A stretch of DNA of 64,000 nucleotides from Arion vulgaris (taxonomy: Eukaryota > Mollusca > Gastropoda > Stylommatophora > Arionidae), in the NCBI GenBank assembly GCA_020796225.1, contig CM036767.1, positions 27,747,253 to 27,811,252 on the forward strand, given 5' to 3'. The notes under the pieces are model-generated. The model searched no databases and was not told where the DNA came from. It saw only the letters and a list, made by a program, of their open reading frames with translations. Both the position numbers and the translations under genes were made by a program. Numbering within the stretch: position 1 is the stretch's first letter; each line of letters opens with the position of its first letter. Below are positions 40,401-52,400 of the stretch, piece by piece.

Positions 40401-43400
40401 AAGATAGTTTTTTAACATTGCATGCAAATACACTCTGGAAATAGTGTATCAAGTAAGAATGACTACATAGCTTTTGCTGAAAGTAATACTAAGGTATCAA
40501 GAAAAATGTTATTTGACAACATAAATAAATAGATCAGTTTAATAATGAGCAGTATTCTAGAATACTTTAACAGAGAACAGACGAATTATGTTGGTAGCTT
40601 AGCATTTATAGAGGAAGAAAATACTGGATGTTTTGACAAACATTATATTCTCAATATAAATCTAGTGTATTTTTGTTTTGGAGTTGATATATTTATTATA
40701 GCTTTCTTCTGTTATGATTGACAATAAGATTATTTTTCTCTGAAGAATTAGCTAATTTGTATTCCTTTAGTGCGTCCAGCAAGATGGATTTTGCAATATA
40801 TAGTACAAGCTTATGCAGTTCTGTAAGAAAATAAGCTGTTGCACACCTCCCTCCCCCCTCCACTCTTAGTTAGTTTGTTCCTTTCATGCCAAAGGCGGCA
40901 CATAGGGCAGAGAATTTAGATCTCCATGTAATGCGGTTTGTTGCTAGCAGTTGGAGATCTCGTATGGTTTTACATCCCAATAGTTTACTTTCTTGTAGGA
41001 TTGTTCTTTGAATGGTGGTCTTAGGTCTTCCACGCTTTCTTTTCCCAACTGGTGACCACATAAGGACTTGTTGATTTAGTCTCTTTTCATCTGATCTTCT
41101 TTCTTCTTTGCATTCGTTCTTTATGACCAATTTTAATCACTCTTTTGTGATATGTTTGATCTTGCCAAGAACGTGTATACGTTGCACATTGGTTTGGTAG
41201 GCCCTAAACGCATAGACTTCTACACGTTTAGGACACATGCATCCGATTTCAGCCAAACCTCCTTAGTCGCCTCTTACGACATGCATGGCAGGTAACAGTG
41301 GTTCTATTCTTTACACCCCAAATTTGGGCCCCGGTAACCACTCAGGTGTCATCTGATCTAAGAACATGACCTAAATATTTCCACCTTCGTTTCCTTATAA
41401 TATTTGATACGGGTTGTTGCTGTGTTCTATCTTTCACTGCGTTGTTCGAAACAAAATCATTCCATTTTACTTTTAATAATTTTCGGAGACATATATTCTC
41501 AAAGCTGTCCAGTATCTTATCAATTTTGTTTGTTGATTTTTCCAACTTTCACAACCGTAGGTCAGTACAGGAATCACATATGACATAAACAGTTTAACTT
41601 TTGTACATATTCTCAGGTCTTGAGATTGCCAGATATTTGTTAACTTAGTGAAGGCACTAGCTGCTATAGCAATACGAGAGTTTATTTCTTTCATCGTGTC
41701 TCCGTTGTTTGACACTTTACTACCCAAATATGTAAAATGTTACTAACTTTCTCCAGTGTTTGGCCATTTATTACTATGTTGTCTGTCGAGTTTGTGAGGT
41801 CCATAATTTTGGTCTTGGCAGAATTCTACCTTACTGATAATTCCAAAGGAATGACAGTAGCCTATACAGTATAGCATTTCTTTTCCCAAAAGTTTGCAAG
41901 TTTAAAATTTGCTTACGTGAATTCAATAATAGATACTTTCAAACTGCTTTGGAAAATCACTCACTCCTACAAATATTATTACTTCCTAATATGAAATTTT
42001 TTTAAAGTTTTGAGTCATTTCCTGAGACTATCTGATCCAATGTTAACTAAAGCTGAAGACCTGCATCTCTAATGCTGTGCCATGATTAGATCATAATTAT
42101 TTCATGTCTTTGATAAGTTGTAACTGTTGTATGCGACCAGGTATACTGCTGGTAAATCAAGCCAAATCTGTGATTGCAATGATGAAAGCCCAACAAAGTC
42201 TAAGGAAGAAGATGGATGAGCATAAAGAAAAGGTATACTTTTTTTTCAATTTTATTTTTTCAACTGTCATTTTCTTGCCACAAGTCTCTTCCATTGGCTT
42301 CATAAACATTTATATATTATAATTTAAAATGCCAAATGCTGGTAACCTATATGGGCTTAGCATATTACACACAAATGAAAGTCACAGTGAAGCTGGATCC
42401 CAGACACCTGATGTATTTGGGGACTGTCTGACATACAATTGAATAAAATGCTAAAACTGGCCAAATAACGTAGAGATGGGGAAAAATAGTCACATGAGTC
42501 TGGAGAAGACTAGTATTTGTCCTGGTAAAAAAGCCTGGGAGATATAGGATGGTCTGCACACAGAAGAAGAAAATGCCAGAATGCACATTTAGAGCTTAAA
42601 ATCGTGGCATATCCTTTACAGGACGTAGCCATCAACCACAGTAAATGAGTCGTTGATTTTCTAGTCACCACTTATATGTTCAGTAGTTTGCCATTGCTTT
42701 CTGAACCGTGAGACCTATGTTGGTACCTTTTGTAAAAATCCCATGGAAACGATTTGCTTCCAAACTTGCCCACCCTGGAGTTTGAACCAGGTGCGCTTGG
42801 GTTTGTGATCGAGCTCACTACCGCTTGAGCTACAGACGCTCACTGATTTAGAGCTACACAATGGTATTGTAAGGATATTGATGACATTGTTGATGGTTGT
42901 CATATTTCCATCATTCAGGATCATTCTATCCCATTTGGTATGTTTGCAGTGATGGTCAAAAACAATCAAAAACAATTTTAGCTTGTGCCATCCATGATAT
43001 TTCATGCTTGATTTTTTTACCCATAATATCAGTATTGTTCCTGTACAGTGGATGTCTCTACTCTGATGTAACACACATAGAGACTTAGTATGAATCGGAG
43101 CGATCGGAGCATTGTAAGGGGTGGAGGTGGATAAAGTATGAACAGAATTTCAAGTATGTCCATAATTTATACAAGGGAAGTATCTCTAGTACAACTGAGC
43201 ATGTCTTCATTCTGAGAATGTCCCAGATGATCAGATTTAGATTGAGATATCATGAACATATCATGTATAGTACAGAACTTTTCAGTGATAAAACTGATGG
43301 AACAGGAGAATAAGCAGTCTTTGCTGTAGGTTTGTGATTCCACTAGAAGTGATATCTCAAATGACTGGTGGTGGTGATAATGTACCATGAATACTTTCCC

Positions 43401-46400
43401 AGAGAAAAATGACTTTGTATCAGGGACTGTGTCTGTGATTCGACTCTTCTTGACCTGAGATCTGAGAAAGTTGACTTTGTTCATTGCTAACCTGATGCAA
43501 ACTTATGTCACATTGTCTGTGATGGTGATCCATAAAATAAAGCACTTAAAAACAGTTTGGTGTCCGTAAACTGCAACTGTGATACTACTAAATATCACAG
43601 TTGCATCCATTTGGTGCAACGAACGTGTGCCACAGGAATTAAAGGATGCCACTATTGTCCACCTGTACAAGCGGAAAGGAAACCGCCAGGCCTGCGATAA
43701 CCACAGGGGATCTCCTCCTGTCAATCGCTGGCAAAATACTGGCCAGAGTCCTCCTCAATCGATTAATCGATCACCTGGAACAGGACTTACTCCCTGAGAC
43801 CCAATGTGGCTTCAGGGCAGGTCGTGGAACAGCAGACATGATATTTGCTGCTCGCCAACTACAGGAGAAATGCCAAGAGCAGCACCGTAACCTCTATATG
43901 GTCTTTGTCGATCTGACAAAGGCTTTCGACTACGGTTAACAGGGAGGGTCTATGGAAGATCATGGAAAAATTTGGATGCCCAGGAAATTCATCAAGATCG
44001 TCCAACAGTTTCACGAGGGCATGATGGCACGTGTACTTGACGAAGGGGAGCTGTCGGAAGCCTTCCATGTCACCAACGGCGTCAAACAGGGCTGTGTACT
44101 GGCCCCAACACTCTTCAGCATGATGTTTGCTGCCATGCTCACGGATGTCTTTTGGGAAGGCGACAACATGGGGTAAAGATTAGATACAGGACAGACGGTA
44201 ACCTATTCAATCTTCGGAGGTTAAAATCCTCCACCAAGGTAAAAGAATCAACTATCTCAAACCTGTTGTTTGCTGATGACTGTGGCCTCGCTACCAACTC
44301 TGAGGAAGAAATGCAGACTTACATGGACAAGTTCTCAATGGTCTGTGATAGGTTTGGCCTCACCATTAACACCAAAAAACAGAGGTCATGTTCCAGCCCG
44401 CCCTAGAGAACAGTATTACGATCCAGTCATCAACATTAAACACCAGCGTCTCCAGTCAACGGACAACTTTGCTTATCTTGGCAGCCTCCTATCCAGATCG
44501 GCAAACATAGATTCTGAGGTCCACAATAGGATATCCAAAGCCAGTGCTGCGTTCGGAAGGTTACGTGTCACTGTGTGGGAACGGAAGGGGATAAGCATAG
44601 TCACAAAGCTGAAAGTTTACCAGGCCATAGTGCTAACCACGCTGCTGTACGCAAGTGAGACATGGACAGTGTATAGCAGACACGCAAGAAAATTAAACCA
44701 TTTCCACACAAGCTGTCTACGCAGAATACTAAAAATAAACTGGCAGGACAAAATTCCAGACAGCGAAGTCCTCACAAGAGCAAAGATCCCAAGCATCAAC
44801 ACCCTGTTGCAGAAGGCCCAACTGAGATGGGTCGGTCACGTTGCTCGAATGCCTGATAAACGCATCCCAAAACAGTTGATGTATGGCGAGCTTGAAGGGG
44901 CAGACGTTTAGCTGGTGGACAGAAAAACGCTTTAAAGACACTCTTAAAGTGTCTCTGAAATGCTTCGATATAGACAATACGTGCTTTGAATCCCTTGCAA
45001 GATCGCCAAATGTGGCGCTGTAACAACAAAAGAGGAACCCGAATAGCTGAGAATCATCGTATTGTTGAGTCACAGAGAAAACGAGCAGCGCGAAAAGACA
45101 GAGCACACAACACGCACATGTCCAACCTTGATCATGTATGCCCCACCTGTGGTCGGGATTCTGTTCTAGGATTGGACTCTACAGTCACCTCCGCACACAC
45201 CAGAGAGGTGCAACAGTACATGTCTGAGATTGTTGTCATCATCACTTGCGATGGACGGCTATTATTACTACTAAATAACTAACAGATTCAGACCTTCAAA
45301 AATTACATTTTCTCTGATGTGAGTGATGTTTGTTTGAAATGACTGTTGGGGTGAACCCCTAACCAGAACATTTTTTGGGAGATAACAGCTCAGTGCCTAG
45401 GATGCTACAGTAACCATCCATAGACACCATCAAAGTATAAACCTTCATCATACTTCATCGCTAGTGTGTGCCAGGGCCCACAAGGGAAGCAAAGAATAGT
45501 ACCATTGCAACCTACAATGCATGTCGTAAGAGGTGACTGATGTAGGCCCTAGGGATACTACCCTAGTAAATAAAAAGCAGTACAGAAATCGGATGTGCTG
45601 GCCTACTTGTAGGGCGATAACTGGCACAACGCATAATCGCTCTTAGGCTCCAATCACATACAGATCGCACAGAGTGGTTGACAAGTGGTCGATATGGAGT
45701 GTTCAAAGAAGAAGAAGAACCCATAAGCTGGGTTTATCATATCACGATTCCACTAATTATGACGTTGAAGATCTTAAGAATATAAAAATATCCATTCTAA
45801 AAGTGATAGTTTGTCATGGCTAGCTCACATCAGTAGAATTAAAAGAGATTGGTTATCATGGCAATCATAAAAAGCCAGGAACCAGGTATTATGACATCCA
45901 ATTAAGCATACCCGTCTGAGAAGACAATGTTTAAACATTCTAATCTATTTGCAGATAAGAAATAGAACAGCTGATAGTATTGTATGTTAATTCCATTGTA
46001 CACAACCTCCAACTGAAGGTAGCTTTGGGTCTATGTATGTTAATTCCTCTGTACTGTACAAAATATCCATCTGAAGGTAGCTGTGGGTCTAAGGATAAGA
46101 AAAGTAATGATTAGTATATTGTTACAGCTTCATATTTAGTTGAATATTGTGTTTTTATTTTGATACTGATACAGTATCGTTGATGTTTCCTTATCTCATT
46201 TATGTCTGCCATTTCTAGCTAGTGAACCACTTGAAGGAAACATATCCTATCAAGTCTCAGATCAGTGACTGGATGAAAGAAAAAATGCAGTTCTTTGAGG
46301 TCAGTTATTGATATATTATTGTGTCTGAATCTCATTCGATGCATTGAAAGGTCCAAAACAGCTAATTTAATCAAAACAGCAGTATGTGTGGATGTTGTCT

Positions 46401-49400
46401 AACAAGGTTTTTCTACCTCCAGTGGCATTATGGATCTACTCTCTGAACATGCAGAGGTGTTTGCGGCAAGGAGAGAACAGACATGTTCACATCAACAACA
46501 CTGATTATCTGGAAATTTAAGGTGGATTAGGGGAATGTCCTTCGGTTTCTTGGCGACTCCCTGTTGGATGCAAACACTAAAATTTAAATTGATTTTATCC
46601 AGGGATTCAAGGAGGTTGGAATTACAAGTTGTACAAGTAGAACTGAATGCTTGGGGAGCAGAATGAGGAGTGTGTTTAACTAGCAAACCACAAGACCTAT
46701 AGATGCTACAATGACCAGGGTGCTACAATGTCAGTTGCCAATAACTAAACCAATAACCAGTTGGTGTATGATTATTTACTTTTTGTTTTATTCAGATGTT
46801 TGAATAATTAATTTTTATGAAGCAATTTAAATTGTAGCTGTTTTATGCTTGTTTATATTTACACCTAATTAAATTATTTTTTTTTATAAATTGCTGTGAA
46901 CCTCTTGTTAGCTAGTATTAATAAAGATGAGGTCACCCCAAATGTCCTGTTAAGTTGTATTGTTCTATTATAAAACATTTTCCTGTGTGGTCCTTACTGG
47001 AAGAAAAGAATAGACCACCCATTCTATCAAGTTTGTAGTAAAAGCCAACTTGAGTGTTTGTGCATAGGGTTGATAATGTTATCATGTAAAACAGAAACTG
47101 GAAACATATCACATAAATGTGAGCATATGATATTGATGATAATACTGGGTTAATATTAGTAAAATTGTTCTTATGATATCTCCATTAAGTTTGAAGTGAT
47201 TGCTTTTTACCCAACAGCGGGACTTTGTGAGACAGAATCTTTGGACTGTACATGAGGAAGCTATTAGCTTATGTGAGGAAGAAGGCCTTCAACAGACGGT
47301 ATACTTTTTACGCAGAGACCTGAACTTTATTAAAGAGGTAAGAGGTTGCTCCAGTTGTTTTGTGTGTTGTTTGGGGGAGCAGGGATTTTGTATTGCTGTG
47401 AATGTTTATTAATTTTTTTTTTTATATTTTTTTGACAATGAAAGACTGTTTGCCACAAATACAGTTTATTTTATTTCTCTAGACTATATTTTTGTAAAAT
47501 CTTTTTGTGTCATTTCCCTTTTTTTTACTCTAGACTTTTTTCCAATTTTATCATTCTCATAAAATGCAGCTATTTTTTTTGTAATTAATGTTTTTGTACT
47601 AAGTTCATAACTGGCCAGAAGTGTTTATTAATCTTTCTTTGATAATTTTATCTTTGGCTGTAAATGTTCTATTATCATCCTTTGAGATAACCTTTGAGAA
47701 ACTACTTCCTTGAGAAGCTCACTTTGAGTTCACTGATCCTTTCTCTTGATAGTTCAACACTGAGTAAATTTTCTGATCTTCTCTTGATAAGTTCAACACT
47801 GGCAGTAAATTTTTACTGATCTTCTCTTGATAAGTTCAACACTGGCAGTAAATTTTTACTGATCTTCTCTTGATAAGTTCAACACTGGCAGTAAATTTTT
47901 ACTGATCTTCTCTTGATAAGTTCAACACTGGCAGTAAATTTTTACTGATCTTCTCTTGATAAGTTCAACACTGGCTGTAAATGTTCACTGATCTTCTCTT
48001 GATAAGTCAACACTGTGTAAATGTTCACTGATCTCTCTTGATAGTTCAACACTGTGTAAATGTCTGATCTCCTGATAAGTCAACATGGCAGTCAATTTTA
48101 CTGATCTTCTCTTGATAAGTTCAACACTGGCTGTAAATGTTCACTGATCTTCTCTTGATAAGTTCTAATGCACTGCTCTGATGAAATTTTTACTGATCTT
48201 CTCTTGATAAGTTCAACACTGGCTGTAAATGTTTACTGATCATCTCTTGATAAGTACAACACTGTGTAAATGTTCACTGATCATCTCTTGATAAGTTCAA
48301 CACTGGCTGTAAATGTTCACTGATCATCTCTTGATAAGTACAACACTGGCTGTAAATGTTCACTGATCATCTCTTGATAAGTTCAACACTGGCTGTAAAT
48401 GTTCACTGATAATTCTTATATTGATTATATGATCATAAGATCAACTGTGTAATTGGTAATGCGATGTAGATAGAAATGAAAAAAAAAAGTGCGCAGGAGG
48501 AGGAGTAGGAGTAAAAAAAAAAAAAAAAAGGAGAAAGAGAAGGATGGAAAGAGGAAAAGGAGAAAGTTGGCAGGTAGGTTTTCACTTAAATATATATCGT
48601 CAATTGAAATTGTCGAAGCATCATTCAGCATACAGCTATCCTACAAAAAGCAGTGTACTATTTTGACATACTGATGGTCCAGGAAATATATCTTAAAAAG
48701 AATGCCACTATCAGATGCCCAGTTACAAATGCAACAACAGTTCATGTGAATCCAATAGACGGTAGCAGACTATTTATGTAAGTCATGAGATGCCTCACAA
48801 ATGAATCAATACAAGTGTCTATATGACAAAGAATGTGGTATTGCAGAGAATCATAGTGAACATATGAGATTAGTAATGATGAGTACTATGTGCCCATGTG
48901 GATCACCTCTAGAAGGAATTTCCAGGCTGACCTATTAAATGTACCTGGCAAGAAATGCATAATAGTTAGTGATTTCAATGCAATTCTAGTTGAAAAGAAT
49001 GGTGTAACACCACTGAGAATAACGGGGATTGGCTGGTGTGCCTTGAGTCAAGCACTACTAAACACCAATGTTCAAGAGATATAGTTAGTGTCATAAACTT
49101 GAACACTTAATTCTCATGTGTCTGCTACATTTATGTGTTGGAATTTACTTGGAGTACAGGATAAGGATTATCTGAGATGTTCTTATTCTCACTGTGATGC
49201 AAAGATTGCAAGAAATCCAAAAATAGCTTCAAATATTCAGTGGACACAAACAAGATGGTGACACTCCACTGCATATACTTCATCAGAAAGTAAACAGAAA
49301 GAATAACTAGAACACCTTTTGTCAGCTGTCATAGTGGAATGAAAAAGTAGAAAAGATATAAATGGAAAAACAAAACAAAAACAACCAAGTGGTGGAAAGT

Positions 49401-52400
49401 GCAAATCATGGAATATTTCTAAATAATGCTTAAAGGTTAACCCTCTTATTCCCAGCCCTTCAGAAAAAGTTACTACCGAAATCCCAGGGCAAGGGAAATA
49501 ACCCAGCAACAATGAGAAGTGCTCGTGAAATAAAATTCATAACAAATACAATTTATAATCAATATTTGTGATTTAAAGTCCAGTTTACAGTTAAATGGAT
49601 GAGGTACTAGTTTGTAAACATGTATGTTGTCAATACCATGTAAGTTGGATGTAAAAATTATACAAGTGAAGAAATAAAAAATGAATGATAATATTGAATG
49701 TATGTTTCACTCAAAAATGTCAGTTTTATTGAGGATAAATGTAAATTGAAAGGTTGAAAAGCAAACTCCCTAACAGAGGTTGATTTTACATGTTGGGCAG
49801 CTATCACTTGTTTCCACACACCTTTGTGGTGCAGTCCTCATCTTCATTTAGAAACACTAATGCGGCTCTGCATTCTGCCAAACAGTAGAGTTGAGTCCGT
49901 TGGCATGAATGGGGTTGATCAGTTCTGCAGTATCTGGGAGTTTATCAGTCCTGCAGTTGCCTAGCCTGAATGTTTGTACGGGCATGAGGGTCCTCATACA
50001 ATCAAGACAGAGATTCAACCTTGCACATGTCCATATTGTCCTCATGGAACGAATTTGGAATTGACATTGAAGTACAAATATTTGCTGATACTTTCAAATC
50101 TATTTCTTGACACTATATCTGACAAAGCAGGCACATTCAACAGTTTATCGGTAAACCAAAACATTCTGTAGTAAGGTAACTGGTGAGTTCGACACATATA
50201 GTTTACATAAAGAAAGATATTGATGTAATGAAAAGGAACAGTGTCCATGAAGGATCTGGATTTTTTTTGAATTTTCATAGAGCAAATTATTTGGTTAGCT
50301 CTGTCCAGTTCTAAAAAAATACCTCGTAAAAATCGAGCGTGACGTAATGACGGTAATCACAAATAGAGAATATTCTGAATCTGAATCAATGTCATTTGCA
50401 GAACCTATTTCTTCACTAAATTGTTCGATATTGATAGTGCTCAGCTGTTGCGACTATTCTCTCTCAACTTTACAACCTGGGTGGACGGAGGGCGATGTTC
50501 GCATTCATCGACAATCGTAATTCATCGTAACTAATAGTTACGCAAATCTCAGTAAACACTAGAACTAGCATCGTAAATTTTCGCACGCAAATATTGAATT
50601 AATTATATCAATCCGATTTATCCATGATCTGCCGCAAATTTTCCATCAACTGAATCATAAATCACAACAAGTTTTCCAGAAAATAAAGGAACTTTTTAAA
50701 AATTTGCCGATAAAATTCCACTAACATTAGAAACGTCAGGATTTCTAAAATGACAGCAGCCATTATCGGCAATGACATCAGGGCTAAATTTAGCGTGTCT
50801 ATTCGCAAGGAAAGATATAGAAAAATCATTTAAAAGGTATATACCCGGCGGGGTAAGCGCCTATGGGTTTATACCGATATAGGGCGCATTCGGCCGCTAT
50901 AGGAATAAGAGGGTTAAATGATAATTGATCGAGAAAAATATCATCTTACTGACTTTTTAAATTAATGTATACTTTGTAGCGTGAAGCTGTCTTAAGAAAG
51001 GAGCTAGGGCGGGTGAAGATCCCTACTCAAGAGTATTCATTCTCCACTCGAATATGGCTTCCTCAAAACTGGATTGTGCGAAAATGGAACTTTGGAACGA
51101 GGTCTGAGATTATTGAAACAGTTTTTCGTGAGTCGAAACCACTTCAAGTAAATTCTCCAAATGCTGTAAGTATTTCATAATACCATGTACCAAATATACA
51201 ATCCATCAAAGTATATCTGTTTTACTCACACTTCATACTTTGTGTGATTTTATTAAATGAGTGAGAATTTTCTGCTTTTTAATTTGTTTAAATGTATTCA
51301 GTGCAATTTCATACACACAATCAACAATCAGCACATGCCATATTTCAAGTGTGCAAAATTTAATGCTTTTATCTTCATTATTAGCTGAGAAAACAAATGT
51401 GCATTACTTTCTGAATGTCCCTTGTACATAAAATGTGTTAGAACAGTCTTCTTTATGGATCTGCTAAACAAATAATAAGAAGTAACAAAAAGGATGAGTA
51501 GCTGAATGAATGTGCAAAACAGGCAGAGTCCTCTTTAAACACATGACGATTCCAAATCCAAAAGATACCATAAATCACATTACATGACAAGAACAAGTAA
51601 TTATTTTCCGCCTTAGGACACAATATGTGCCCCTGAATGCTCACCTACATTGCATCCAACCAAAGATTGTCCCACAATGTCAACTGTGGGACTTTTCACA
51701 AGAAACTGTTGCACACCATCTCTTCCAGTGCCCTGCACTCAGTGACCTACGCCACAAGTACCTACCCCCATATCCAGATATTAAAAACACTCTCTATGCT
51801 AGCACACCACAACTCAGACAGACCTGTAACTTCACTGCCAAAGGGCAAATGCACAGATGACTGCTGCAGGGGAAAAATAAAGAATGGACCTCAGACTTGG
51901 AAAGCAGATAAGAAAATAGAAAGTATGTTAAGCGAATTTGAGGGTAAAATTCTTATAACAATACTTGTGTATACCTGGGAGGATAAGATTAGCAATATCA
52001 GACTTCAAAAGCTAACTGCTAGGAAAACATAAAGAGATAAAAGAGAGGTGATGGATTTTACCTGTCCTAGGATCATAAAAGAAAGACAGCCAAGACATGG
52101 AATGCAGAGGACACGTCTGAGATAGTGGAAGAAATGAAGATCTAGGGGCACATGGATGAGAACTGTTTAGTCAGAGCTCAGAGACATACATAGTACTAGG
52201 TCTATCTATCTATCTATTCTCTAATCCTGTTTGCCTTTCAGCGCCAGGTCAAAAAAGGAGACACCTGGGGCAAGCCTCTCTATGCAAATTGTCTTTCTTT
52301 CTGTTCTCCAATCCTGATTTGCCTCACAGCTTCAGGGTAAGAAGAGTTTTCTAGCACGGGCTTTTGTGTGTGCTTCATAAATAGTGTCTTTCGTCGCCTC

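Noticed and set aside
42764..42845. A functional tRNA gene on the - strand
   Set aside because: A and B boxes are present, but the acceptor stem does not pair well by eye and the sequence continues into a repeated SINE body.
43859..45106. Antisense ORFs opposite the F4 LINE (43859-44068, 44617-44802, 44729-45106)
   Set aside because: They are shadows of the RT reading frame on the other strand; no domains.
48489..48674. Lys/Arg-rich ORF on the + strand
   Set aside because: It is the translation of a purine-rich low-complexity run and has no support as a gene.
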